A stretch of 64,000 nucleotides of DNA from Nilaparvata lugens (Eukaryota > Arthropoda > Insecta > Hemiptera > Delphacidae): contig NC_052506.1 of assembly GCF_014356525.2 (NCBI RefSeq), positions 32,999,774 through 33,063,773 on the forward strand, written 5' to 3'. The stretch's first letter is position 1. Each line of letters opens with the position of its first letter. Shown piece after piece: positions 1-11,459 of the stretch. A program made the position numbers and the translations under genes. The notes under the pieces are model-generated. The model was not told the DNA's origin, searched no databases, and worked only from the letters and a program-made list of their open reading frames with translations.

Positions 1-406
1 CAACATAAATTATTAAACAATGATAAATACACTTATTCAACATAGAAGATGTTCGTACATGCAAGTACCTATTATTTTTGCGAGGTTTAATTCTCCTGAT
101 TTTTTTATAATTTTTCATTTTATAGCCTTTCCTTTTTTTCTTTATGATTTTTCAAATTGCTTTTGCATAAATTCACACATAATTTCCAAATTAATTCCAT
201 ATAACATATTTTCATTTCATTGACAAGACAATATCTAATACAGTACTATGAACTATCATTATACCTAAGATACTGGCTTTATCGTTTTTCGACTGGTTCA
301 TTACTGATAAATTCTCATCACTAGATTTCGTACTTCCATTCCGAGATTCAAGATAATATTTCTTCTTCTTTGTCATCCTCATCATGAGATATTTTGCCAC
401 TCCATT
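1..406 (-). other. Element sequence downstream of pol, with a possible polypurine tract
   Basis: This AT-rich stretch follows the pol stop. On the minus strand, bases 128-145 read as an A/G run and could be the polypurine tract, but the DNA to its left does not match the right LTR, so this is unproven. A 62-codon frame (212-400, minus, lysine-rich near its start) has no recognisable domain and may be chance. Confidence 0.35.
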
Positions 407-3400
407 TTAGTTGCTCTTGTGATACGGTTTTATGTTCCGATGATTGTGCCATCCAAGAAAGCTGTTATCTACGATATCTGATAATAACACAGTGTTATAG
501 TTTGAGACAGCCATAACTTTATACGGTCCCGTGTACAAATGGAAAAAATTCTTTGTCTTTTTTCCAAGAGAATCTGACAGACGATGCGTGCGTAGTAGTA
601 CTTCTTGCCCAACTTGATACTCGTGTACTCGAATCTTTTTATCGTGGTGCTTCTTTCGAAGCTCGGCGGCGTGAAGAAGATTTCTTTTGATGATTGCTCT
701 ATCAATGTTATTCTGTTTATTCTCATGCGGTATCTCCACCAGTTTTTCTATGAAATTTTTTCTCCTATTTCCGAACATGATCTCGTGGGGGGTATAACCT
801 GTTGATTCGTTGTAAACGTTGTTAATACATTCTTGTAGGAAGGGCAGGAATTTTATCCATTTTTGATGTTCATTTGCGCAATATGCACGCATAAATCGTG
901 ATATTTCGGCCATTTTTCTCTCCACCGGATTTGAGCTCGGATTATATCGGGTAGTCCATATGGTTTCGATATTTTCCTGCTGCATAATCAGAATCCAATT
1001 ATTGCTTCGAAAATACGTGGCGTTGTCAGCCAATATTTTCTTTGGTTTACCTACTTCAACACACCATTTTTCAGTTATACAACGAGCTAACTTACTGCCG
1101 GTTATCTTTCCGATTGGGAACAGCATTGTGTATTTTGAATGTAGGCAGGTGACAGCAAATATATGTCTATGACGACCTACTGCGGTTGGAATTGGGCCAT
1201 AGATATCTGTTGCCAATATATCTAATGGGTGTTCTGGAATTATGGGCTTCATTGGTCCTCCAATGGTGTACCTATTATATTTGGTTCTTTGACATACGTC
1301 GCAGGACACTACAATCTCTGTTACTTTCTTGTACATTCCCTTGAAGTAGCATGACGTTTTTAAAAAATAATACGTCTTTTTAATTCCGAAATGACCTATC
1401 CTTTCATGGGCTTCTTTGATGATATCGTTTTCCAGTGTCTTCGGGATGACTAATTTCCAATCACCTGTGTTTATCGGTACTCTACAGAACAGGTATTTCT
1501 TATACATCTTGTACGTTTTTAGCTGTTGAGAATTATTTTCACCAGCTTCCCCCAATTGTCTAATTATGTCATTCAAGTGTGGATCGTCTGTTTGAGCTTC
1601 CTGTATTTTTGAAGGAGTTAGCAGTCTTTTGTGTACTAGAGGAGCTATATTAACTGGAAACGGCACACCTTGTATGTAATCTGTAGTATAGCAATTGAAG
1701 GTTGTTTCGTTGTTGTAAGTAGCATCTATTTCTCGTGACAAAAAATCTGCGGTTTGATTACTCTTTCCTGGAAGGTGTGTTAGTTCTAAATTGAATTCTT
1801 GTAGCGCTAAAAACCAACGAGAGATGCGATTGTTTGTCAATTTTGCAGTTCTGAAAAATGTTAAAGCTTTATGATCTGTGTTGACAAAAATTTTCTGTCC
1901 CAGAAGTAGAGTGCGGTATCGTAAACATACTTCTAATAGACTTAACAATTCTTTTTCTGTCACCGAATATTTTCTCTGTGCATTGTTCAAAGTTTTGCTG
2001 TAGAAAGCTATAATGCCTTTTTCATTATTCTTATCGAACTGAAAAATTTCAGCCCCTATGGCATAATGCGACGCATCCACGTTTATGAAAAATGGTTTTG
2101 ATAAATCGGGGTGATGCAGCATAACTACTTCCAAGAAACGTTCCTTTATTTCACAAAAAACTCTCTCTTCTTCATCACTCCATCTCCACAAATTTTTTGA
2201 CGAAAGTATATGACTGAATTGCTTGGTGTAATGAGACAAATTCTTACTGAATTTCCTGTAAAATTGTAGAAAGCCTATAAACTTTTGTAATTGTTTTCGA
2301 TTCTTTGGCGAAGGAAAATTTCTGATTGCTAATATTTTCTCCTCATTCTGAGTGATACCTTTTTCATTTATAATATGCCCTAAGAAATGTACCTGTCGTT
2401 TAAATAGATTGCATTTTGATAACCTTAGCTTAAGCCCATTTTCTCTTAGACGCTGGAAGATTGTGTTTAAATGATGACAGTGCTCGTGTATAGTGTGTGA
2501 GGCAACTAAAGCATCATCTACGTATACCGTGCAAAATTCCGCAATATCCTCTCCCAGGGCTTGTCGTAAGCACTTGATGAAAATAGCCATTGCGTTTCGT
2601 ATACCAAAGGCAAGTCTTGTAAAACGTAAATTCCTTCCATTGAATAGAAATGATAAGTAATCACGTGACTCTTCTGCTACCTCTACTTGCCAATAACCAG
2701 AACTAAGATCAACGGTTGAATATATGGATTTTCCGTGAAACGTTTGTAGTGCCTCATCAATTTGCATAGGTGTTTCTCGGTCATCCTCCAGGATATTATT
2801 TAGAGGACGAGCGTCTAAGCATAATCTCACAGTATTGTCTTTTTTGCCAACACAGACTATGGGTAAACTGTAAGGTGAAAAAGAAGGTTCTACAACTCCT
2901 AATCTCTCCATACGATCTATTTCAATCTGTGCTGCATTTCGTAATGTGAAGGGTATTGAATAATTCTTCTTGTAGTATGCTTTATGTGGTTTAACGTTAA
3001 GTTGACATTTAAAATGGGTTGCACGACCTGGTGTTTCCGAGAATACGTCCTCATGCTCGCGTAATAGTTCAATTATTTCAGTTTTTCCCTCTTCTGGATA
3101 CTCATCACTATAGCGAATGTCATTTAATAATGCTTCGAATAATTGTTTATCCTTGGTTTCATCAGACTCTCTACATTGCCATTGTTCAGTGTCCAATCTC
3201 ACGAAATCGTCGTCTCCTTCTTCACGCATGTGTGTAGGCCTATCACTTGGTCCTTGTTCGATCACTCTTATTTTAGGAGTATCTACGTGTTGCGCTTCTA
3301 AAATGAGTGGAGTGGTTAGCATAGCTCCCTCTCTTCCTTGGCGAATGGATAGTGTCATATTGGTCAAATCAATGATAGCTTGGTAGTATTTCAAAAAATC

Positions 3401-3733
3401 AACGCCAATGATAAGATCTGGACAGGATGCTGGATAAACGAGGAATGTGTGAGAGAGTACTACATTATTTAACATCGGTATTTCTAGCAGGCATTGTTTT
3501 TGAATTTTTACTCGGCGACTCGGATTTATTCCTTGAATATAGGTCGAACTAAGCGGTAGGGTTTCAATTCTCTGCTTTGACTCTATACTGGAGAATAGAT
3601 CAGCTTGAATAATACTGCATTGTGCACCAGTGTCTATCAATGCTTGCACTTTCTTACCGTACAGATTACATTCGATAAATGCTTGAAATTGTTTTAATTC
3701 GTTTTCTTCATGTCCTGTATCTTCTTCTAATAA
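407..3733 (-). CDS. pol: Gypsy-type pol polyprotein: protease, reverse transcriptase, RNase H, integrase
   Basis: The open frame runs about 1,108 codons from a TGA at 3736-3734 to the stop at 407-409; there is no ATG near its start, so it is probably made by recoding from the upstream frame. Counting residues from the GTG at 3649: the aspartic protease motif LIDTGA is at 4-9; the reverse transcriptase shows YVDD at 376-379; RNase H has the FINVDAS motif near 521-527; the integrase zinc finger is H748, H753, C783, C786; the integrase core acidic triad is D815, D875 and E910, the last two 35 apart. The usual FGLxNAP reverse-transcriptase motif reads FGIRNAM here, losing the proline. No internal stop is present. 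It would copy the element RNA and insert the DNA. Expression route and activity are not established. Confidence 0.93.
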   Translation of the reverse strand, partial: LLEEDTGHEENELKQFQAFIECNLYGKKVQALIDTGAQCSIIQADLFSSIESKQRIETLPLSSTYIQGINPSRRVKIQKQCLLEIPMLNNVVLSHTFLVYPASCPDLIIGVDFLKYYQAIIDLTNMTLSIRQGREGAMLTTPLILEAQHVDTPKIRVIEQGPSDRPTHMREEGDDDFVRLDTEQWQCRESDETKDKQLFEALLNDIRYSDEYPEEGKTEIIELLREHEDVFSETPGRATHFKCQLNVKPHKAYYKKNYSIPFTLRNAAQIEIDRMERLGVVEPSFSPYSLPIVCVGKKDNTVRLCLDARPLNNILEDDRETPMQIDEALQTFHGKSIYSTVDLSSGYWQVEVAEESRDYLSFLFNGRNLRFTRLAFGIRNAMAIFIKCLRQALGEDIAEFCTVYVDDALVASHTIHEHCHHLNTIFQRLRENGLKLRLSKCNLFKRQVHFLGHIINEKGITQNEEKILAIRNFPSPKNRKQLQKFIGFLQFYRKFSKNLSHYTKQFSHILSSKNLWRWSDEEERVFCEIKERFLEVVMLHHPDLSKPFFINVDASHYAIGAEIFQFDKNNEKGIIAFYSKTLNNAQRKYSVTEKELLSLLEVCLRYRTLLLGQKIFVNTDHKALTFFRTAKLTNNRISRWFLALQEFNLELTHLPGKSNQTADFLSREIDATYNNETTFNCYTTDYIQGVPFPVNIAPLVHKRLLTPSKIQEAQTDDPHLNDIIRQLGEAGENNSQQLKTYKMYKKYLFCRVPINTGDWKLVIPKTLENDIIKEAHERIGHFGIKKTYYFLKTSCYFKGMYKKVTEIVVSCDVCQRTKYNRYTIGGPMKPIIPEHPLDILATDIYGPIPTAVGRHRHIFAVTCLHSKYTMLFPIGKITGSKLARCITEKWCVEVGKPKKILADNATYFRSNNWILIMQQENIETIWTTRYNPSSNPVERKMAEISRFMRAYCANEHQKWIKFLPFLQECINNVYNESTGYTPHEIMFGNRRKNFIEKLVEIPHENKQNNIDRAIIKRNLLHAAELRKKHHDKKIRVHEYQVGQEVLLRTHRLSDSLGKKTKNFFHLYTGPYKVMAVSNYNTVLLSDIVDNSFLGWHNHRNIKPYHKSN

Positions 3734-4563
3734 TCAGCGATTATCTCGTCTCTGAATATGGTTCTTAATTTCATGGGGGTGGAACTTTCGTCCTCTGGGA
3801 AATATCTGATTGATTTATTTAGTAGTTTGGAGCTAGTAGCGGTTTCGTTATCATTCGAAATAGGTTCAAAATTATTTCTTCTTTCGTAGTAGGCCTGTTT
3901 ATCAGTTTCGTTAATCAAGGGTAGGCTATCTCTGTTTCGCAGTGGTCTCTTTCCAAAAGCCGTTATTTCCGATAAAGTATTACGGTCTGTTTCAATTTCT
4001 TTTCCATTGCCAGTAGTTTCATTTGAGCAATCCGCCTGTTCACAATGCTTTTTGAAGCGCGTACGTTTTCGATTTCTTATACGCGAACATCGGTATCTCG
4101 CGTGTGATGTGTGATTGTTGTTCTTTTCATGAAAAATGTATTCTCTTTCCCGTACTCTATTTGGAGTATTTTCTTTAAAACGAGTGTGTTTCCTCTTCTT
4201 TGCTTCAGACTCCTCATCACTGTTTTGTTTTCTAAATTCTATTTCCTTAATACAATCAACAATCCCTACACAATCGACATTATTCACACGATCTACATTC
4301 ATTATACCTTCGGTTTTTTCTTTCTTCCGATTACTCCCACTTATCTCTCTTTCATTATAAGTACTATACAGCTTACTAGGCCTGAATAATTTCATTTGAT
4401 TAATTTCGTAATCCTTAGTACAAGTTTCAGACATCTCCGAATCATCATAATTATTGTTTATGTTATCTCCCACATTTGCGTCTGGTTGAAGGATAGCACT
4501 CGATTTCGGCGTAATTCTCTCGATTGTTTCTTCTTCTATCGGTACTATCCTTTCTTTTAGTTG
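3727..4563 (-). CDS. In-frame extension of gag beyond a TGA codon (basic domain)
   Basis: About 278 open codons follow the gag TGA in the same frame and end at TAG (3727-3729). There is no ATG at its start; the codon right after the TGA is CAA. The product is hydrophilic and rich in K, R, E and N, with a basic cluster (KKRKHTRFKE and RNRKRTRFKK) that could bind nucleic acid in place of a zinc knuckle, since no CCHC box is seen in gag. It lies between gag and protease, where a nucleocapsid or linker would be expected. It could be a readthrough product (see findings) or simply gag interrupted by a point mutation. Pol begins in the -1 frame and overlaps its end by only about 7 bases. Confidence 0.6.
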   Translation of the reverse strand, partial: QLKERIVPIEEETIERITPKSSAILQPDANVGDNINNNYDDSEMSETCTKDYEINQMKLFRPSKLYSTYNEREISGSNRKKEKTEGIMNVDRVNNVDCVGIVDCIKEIEFRKQNSDEESEAKKRKHTRFKENTPNRVREREYIFHEKNNNHTSHARYRCSRIRNRKRTRFKKHCEQADCSNETTGNGKEIETDRNTLSEITAFGKRPLRNRDSLPLINETDKQAYYERRNNFEPISNDNETATSSKLLNKSIRYFPEDESSTPMKLRTIFRDEIIADY

Positions 4564-6102
4564 TCAGATTTTTCTCATTGGTGTCCCTGAATTTGAATTC
4601 TTGCTACATGGATTGTTGTTGCTGGGGTCGCTGCTGTGAGGGTGGCTCGGTCGCGCATCACTCGGCTTCGGGCTCTGTGGCGGGTTTGGCGAGTGTGTCT
4701 GCTTGTTGGCGTGGGAACCTCCATCTCTCACATGCTGACTCTCGTGAAATCTGCGTTGATTGTCGCGGTGTTGTTGGCGTTGTTCCTGCGGTCTCTGATT
4801 CTGCTGCTGCTGGCGCTGGTCCTGCTGTCGCGGCTGTTGCTGCTGCTGCTGCTGTCGCGGTCCGTCTCCTCCTTCATACGTCCTTCGGCCTGCTTCCTGC
4901 CTGCTAGGCTCCAATCTACGAGGCTCCCATCCACTAGGCTCCCATCTACGAGGCTCCCATCTGCGACTCTCAGGATACGTGCTGTCTGCTTCTCTGATGC
5001 CTGCTGATAGCCGCTCGTCGTTGTTGGTTGCGTCGAGTCTTTTGTGATTGACTCGTGGGTTGTTGTCGTTTATTGTCTGAATTCTATTCAGACAATCTTC
5101 CAAGTCACGCAGATTATTGATTTGAGGACAAGAGAGTGCTAGCTGAACGTTGTAAGGGAATTTCTGTGTTATTATCTGAACCAAATTAATTTCGGAAAGT
5201 GGGTTATCTAATAAAGAGTTGAAATATTTTATTTCTGCTGCAAAATCGCTATATGTATCTGTTCTACTATTGAAACTGCATGTTATTATCTTGTTTAAAA
5301 CAGTTTGTTGTTTTGATAAGGACCAGAATCGGTCTAGGAATGCCTTAGTGAAGTCACCCAAATTATTAAAATCCTCCATACGACTTCTAAAGAATGTTAG
5401 AGCTTCACCTCTGAGATGCTGAGCCACAAGCTGTAGACGCCAGATTTTCCATGGTATTGTTTGAAGTTCATTTATAGCTATGATTTGATTCATGAATTCT
5501 TTTGGTTGCGGGGTTTTCGGGGTATTATCGAATTGACCTAGATTTGCTAACAGATTGGATGCACCACATACCTCATATCCATTAGGTGATTTTTCCTTCA
5601 CTAGTTCATTGATAAGACAGGTTTCTTTTATTTTAGTAATTTCGGCATGTGTTTCGTTAATCTGACTTTGTAAATGAACGCGAACGTTTACCATTTCCTG
5701 TTCTTTAATCTGACTTATCTTGTCATTTATCTCTATGATTGCTTGTCTATTCTCTGAAATTTTCTCGGAATGCTCTTCAACCTTAGCTGAGAACTGAGCT
5801 GTTACTTGTTGAGTACTATTTTTAATCTCTTCAGTTAAATTCCTATGACTAAGCTGCATAGCAAAAAGACTCTTCATTGATTCGGCTAGACTTTTTAAAG
5901 TAACTTCATTATCGTCTTTATTACTAGCTTGAGGAGAACTAGCAGAATTTCTTATTGAAGTGGGAGAAAAATGAGTTTCACTATATTCGGATTTGTTTCC
6001 TTCAACTTGTGTTGATGATAAGAGGGCCAAACTTTCTCTACTGAATTCATTGTTTGGTAATTTATCTTGAGATTCGGATTCGGCATTATTATTATTAGCC
6101 AT
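4564..6102 (-). CDS. gag: Gag-like structural protein of the Gypsy element
   Basis: 512 codons from ATG (6102-6100) to TGA (4566-4564). The first 60 residues are polar and S/N-rich. Residues of about 60-170 have heptad-like spacing and probably form a coiled coil. The middle (about 205-340) resembles the retrotransposon gag capsid domain, with an IPWKIWRLQLVAQHLRGEA-like helix and downstream aromatic residues. The C-terminus has imperfect repeats of the type RRWEP/SGWEP/RRLEP followed by a glutamine/arginine-rich stretch, encoded by GC-rich trinucleotide-like DNA. No CCHC knuckle is present. Position directly after the leader and before the protease supports gag. The TGA is followed by CAA CTA, which may matter for expression. 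Confidence 0.8.
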   Translation of the reverse strand: MANNNNAESESQDKLPNNEFSRESLALLSSTQVEGNKSEYSETHFSPTSIRNSASSPQASNKDDNEVTLKSLAESMKSLFAMQLSHRNLTEEIKNSTQQVTAQFSAKVEEHSEKISENRQAIIEINDKISQIKEQEMVNVRVHLQSQINETHAEITKIKETCLINELVKEKSPNGYEVCGASNLLANLGQFDNTPKTPQPKEFMNQIIAINELQTIPWKIWRLQLVAQHLRGEALTFFRSRMEDFNNLGDFTKAFLDRFWSLSKQQTVLNKIITCSFNSRTDTYSDFAAEIKYFNSLLDNPLSEINLVQIITQKFPYNVQLALSCPQINNLRDLEDCLNRIQTINDNNPRVNHKRLDATNNDERLSAGIREADSTYPESRRWEPRRWEPSGWEPRRLEPSRQEAGRRTYEGGDGPRQQQQQQQPRQQDQRQQQQNQRPQEQRQQHRDNQRRFHESQHVRDGGSHANKQTHSPNPPQSPKPSDARPSHPHSSDPSNNNPCSKNSNSGTPMRKI

Positions 6103-6587
6103 CTTTTTAGATTAACCTTTCCTATTCTATAAACTCCAGGTAATATTATTATCAAAACTAAAATCAATTTTAGGGCACTAATAGCAACAATTACGATAAC
6201 TGAAAGAATTTATCTTGGAAAATTTCAAACATAAAATTTCAAACACAAAAATCCATGCAGCCAAATTACATTCCTATGAGAATCTCCAAACGTGCCAAAT
6301 AAACATCAAACACAAAATAATACGAGAAATCTTAGACAAACTGTTTCTGTGGGAATAGACAAATTCAATATGCTTATGAATTCTGATAATTTGAGAATTT
6401 CTTTGAATATTTGAGTCAAAAATTATTATGACATTGATCTTTGATCTCCCGTATTGATAAATCATATACGGATTGTGACTAAACTGAGCGCAAATGAGTC
6501 GCCTCAAAAAATTGTTGTAAATAAATTAATTTGGTGAAATTGAAAAAGATCTAATATTGGCTTGTGCAATTATTAATCAAACTTAAT
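6103..6587 (-). other. Untranslated leader of the Gypsy element
   Basis: AT-rich DNA between the primer binding site and the gag ATG. It would hold packaging signals, but none can be assigned from sequence. Small frames here are not credible genes. Confidence 0.6.
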
Positions 6588-6605
6588 GCCCCACGTTGGG
6601 CGCCA
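6588..6605 (-). other. tRNA-Lys primer binding site
   Basis: Read on the minus strand this is TGGCGCCCAACGTGGGGC. Its complement ends in the CCA trinucleotide and matches the 3' end of insect tRNA-Lys(CUU) as I know it. It directly abuts the putative LTR edge at 6606, as expected for minus-strand DNA priming. Confidence 0.88.
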
Positions 6606-7907
6606 TGTGTCAGAAATGGCCCACGTTTGTAGGTCATAGATGAAGAATTTTCGAGCCAAGAAGATAGCCTCTCATAGAGTCACTTATAATCTATGAAATA
6701 AAATATTCCTTTTAGAGATTCTGATCAACGTTTTAATTCAATTTTATAATCAGGGTGTGGATGTTTTGAATAAGTTTGATAATTTATTGCACTTTCAAGC
6801 CTTCATGAAATTAATTGAATGTTCTTTCCAAGGGTGTTCTTATGAATTTCTCAATTTACTATGGATATTTTATCAATATGACCTGGTTTGTTTGAGCGAT
6901 CGGGTTCAGCATAGAGGTCGTCTTATGGCCGTGGATGTCGGTGATGCCCTCAGCGGCGGAGTTGGTCCAGTCATGCAGCGTCGTCGTGGTCCCCGTGTAG
7001 GCTCCGTCCGTGGTTCAGCACGCAGCGGTCCTCTTCACCGTTGTTTGATGCGCTCGTTGTCCGTTGTCCGTCTCGCTTCTCAGCCCAAGCACACTGCAAA
7101 GTTTTTCGGGCAGCTTCAGTGCGATTTATGACAGGGCAACAGTTATTCAACAAATTAACAAGCACTCCTAATCCGGTCTATAATAACTTGAAAATTTAAA
7201 TAATAAACTGTGAGCTACATAGAGTGAATTCAAAAATTATCTTGGCTATTGACAAAAAAAAATTGATTGAACGTATTATTAATTCAACAATGTGTGATCT
7301 ATCAGCACAAAATTATACAGCTCATCTTATATAATTCACTTGTCTTCGTAGGTAGTTTAAATATTGCAAAAGTTTCTGAGTAAACTGAATGAATTCAAAA
7401 TTATAATGATTCAGAATTAAATCTGTATAGAAAAATTTATAATCGCTCTCGAACTGAATTGTTAAAAAGAGTTACATTAAACAAATTTTTAAAAGTTCAT
7501 GAATGGTTTAGATATAATAAATTCGATGTAAAATTGAATAAACTTGAGAATACTTTGAAATGACTTTGAGATAACTTTGAGGCGACTCACCGGATATTGA
7601 CTACATTGGCACACAGAAAACACTTATAACATGAATGGTCTGGAGATTCAGAAATTTGGCTGCTGACTGTCTCGAGCTGACGTCTCCACAGGTATTTATA
7701 GTGTGCCGCCATTTTGACTAACTTTTGGAGTTCATAAACATTTTAAGTTTTGAATCTCCATCACAATAATTCAGTTCACTATTTCAAATTTTAAGTTAGA
7801 TTAAACTATTCCCACAGAAACTAACAGAGAGTAGATTCTTATTTTATTTAAACAAAAGGATGTGCAGGCTGCTTGAGTCAAGCTCCACTCAACATGTCTC
7901 GAACACA
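6606..7907 (-). repeat. 5' LTR of the Gypsy element (outer edge approximate)
   Basis: The inner edge is fixed by the adjacent primer site: on the minus strand the LTR ends in CTGACACA. A matching TGTGT start lies at about 7907, giving an LTR of about 1.3 kb with TG...CA ends; another TGT start at about 7894 is possible. The putative R/U5 part holds an unusually GC-rich block (about 6895-7135) inside AT-rich DNA. No second LTR is in the window, so the edge cannot be checked by comparison here. Confidence 0.65.
7692..7700 (-). promoter_or_regulatory. TATA box of the LTR promoter
   Basis: Minus strand TATAAATAC lies in a GC-containing setting (CGGCACAC upstream, CTGTGGAGACGTCAG downstream). Transcription would start about 30 bases further left, near 7660-7670, and run toward gag. 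The position within the LTR fits a U3/R boundary. Confidence 0.6.
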
Positions 7908-9740
<1,833 letters not shown>

Positions 9741-9962
9741 TGTTTAGCTGTGTAGTGTAGTGAGTAGAATAGTAGTGTCAGCAGTTTGTTCTATTGAATA
9801 GATTTTAATTGGAACAAACCGGGTTAACGATCGGATTTTCAGTAGTCGAATCTTATGCAAGCAAAGCATAATAGGCCGAATCGGTCGTTTGTGTGTAACC
9901 GCGTTCGCGAGTGAGTAAGTGTGTCACAAAAAAATTAGTCATTATGCTTATCATATAAAATA

Positions 9963-11459
9963 ATGACGGACAAAAAACTCATCAGACCATCTTGGTACTG
10001 AAGTTCGAAGAAGAGAATGCAGATATGATTGTCAACCATGGGGAAAATATTTCTGATAGTTCACCAATGCAGAATTCTCCTGAAAAGTATTTCAATCCAA
10101 ACCGATTGAAATTAAAGGCAGAGCAGGTTCTTTACAATGCTTAGAAAGAGTCTGAACTGATGTGGAAGAAAGCGAAAGAAGAGAACAACTCTCTCATTGA
10201 AAGAATAGAAAATCTTGAAGCGGTTTTAGTTAATATTAATAAAGAAAAACCTATGGCTGCGTCGTCACAGGTAAACTATGAAACTGATGAAGACAATTTG
10301 GCGGAAGAAACCGAGTGGATAAGAGCGCGGAATAAACGTTCATCTAAGAAGAGGAAACTCGCCAGTTCTCCACCAATAATCTGTGAAGAGGAGAAATAGA
10401 AAGAAGTACAATTATCCAAGATAGCAGTTGAAGCCCAAACAAAAAAGAAGAGGAAGTCACCTCCCCTCCCACCAGTTATTATAGAAAATGTCAAATCCTT
10501 CCAAATTATTCAAAAAGAAATTAGTAAAATAGCAAGAAAAGGAACGTTCAATTTCAAAGTGTTATCAGAGAACAAATTAAAGATAAATTTCACTGACGAA
10601 GAGGATTTCTGGAAATCTATGAAAAGGCAGGAAATCTACAATGAAGAAAAATACTCTTGGTTTTCATATGTGAATAAGCAGACCAGACGAATAAGAGTGA
10701 TGACAAAAAAAACTACACCACTCTTGTGAACCGGAAAGCATTGTGGCTGATCTTAAAGTTAGGGGATTTAAGATTTTGAATGCTACCAATAAACTTGAAT
10801 GGAAGACCAAGGAGTCCCTGGATATGTTTGTATTGTCCTTCAGTCCAGAAGAAGAGATTAAGAAAATCTACGAAAAAAGGCACATCATGGGGTGTAAAAT
10901 TAAGATACAGGCATTGTTAATATCGAAGCTGATACCACAGTGTAAGAGGTGCCAATCCTATGGCCATACTCAGAAATACTGCAACCGGGAGCCAGGATGC
11001 GTGAAATGCGCTGGAAAACACAGCACCATTAGTTGCACAAATTCTAAGGAGAATGAGCCTTAATGTGTTCATTGTGGTGGGAAGCACCCAGTCAACTATA
11101 GAGGATACAGTGTAGCAGTTGAACAACAAAAAATGAGAAATGATCGCATTTAGCAGTTTAAAGTTGAACAAAATAGCAGAAATCATCAGGTCCTAAACAA
11201 AACTTCTACATTAGCAGTGGAACCAAGAAAAATTTTCCGGAGTAGTTCGACTATCAAATCTGGAAAAACATTTTCCGAGGCTACTTCTGGAAGGAAAAAA
11301 GAGGAAAAACCAAAAACCAATGAGAACATACATGCCATATTAACTCACATTCTCGAGAAGCTCGATAGACAGGAGTCATTGATGACTGCAGTTTTTGAGC
11401 AGAGACTGAAGAAAATAGAGAACATACCTACACTAGATCATCCGATACAAAATGAATAA
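9963..11459 (+). pseudogene. LINE ORF1 (gag-like, CCHC knuckles), broken
   Basis: Translation can be followed from an ATG at 9963, but with several stops (for example in 10142-10144 and 10397-10399) and a frame change near 10720. The first part is charged and helical (a possible coiled coil at about 10160-10260) with a lysine-rich segment. After the frame change comes a conserved-looking region and then the knuckles: CKRCQSYGHTQKYC (CX2CX4HX4C), CVKCAGKHSTISC (CX2CX3HX4C), and after an in-frame TAA a third, CVHCGGKHPVNY, whose last cysteine is lost. The protein would coat the LINE RNA. The stop at 11457-11459 overlaps the ORF2 start. Confidence 0.82.

Larger units (their letters stand above)
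1..7907 (-). mobile_element. Ty3/Gypsy-like LTR retrotransposon, left end outside the window
   Basis: On the minus strand the order is LTR, tRNA primer site, leader, gag, gag extension, then protease, reverse transcriptase, RNase H and integrase. This is the Ty3/Gypsy order (integrase after RNase H). The left LTR is not visible: nothing in bases 1-406 repeats the right LTR, so the window starts inside the element downstream of pol. No env-like reading frame with a signal peptide or membrane anchor is seen. The pol frame is open over 1,100 codons, so the copy is fairly young, but gag carries a TGA and pol is in a different frame. The outer LTR edge at about 7907 is an estimate. Class is confident, the exact clade is not. 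Confidence 0.9.

Noticed and set aside
1..406. Left LTR of the Gypsy element
   Set aside because: No part of this stretch matches the right LTR (6606-7907), so the left LTR must be outside the window.
4524..5007. Plus-strand frames opposite gag
   Set aside because: Shadow of the repetitive Q/R-rich end of gag on the minus strand.
6343..7821. Exact 16-base inverted match GTTTCTGTGGGAATAG (6343-6358) and its complement (7806-7821)
   Set aside because: Between leader and U3 of the same element; a 16-base match can occur by chance in 64 kb and no longer pairing surrounds it.
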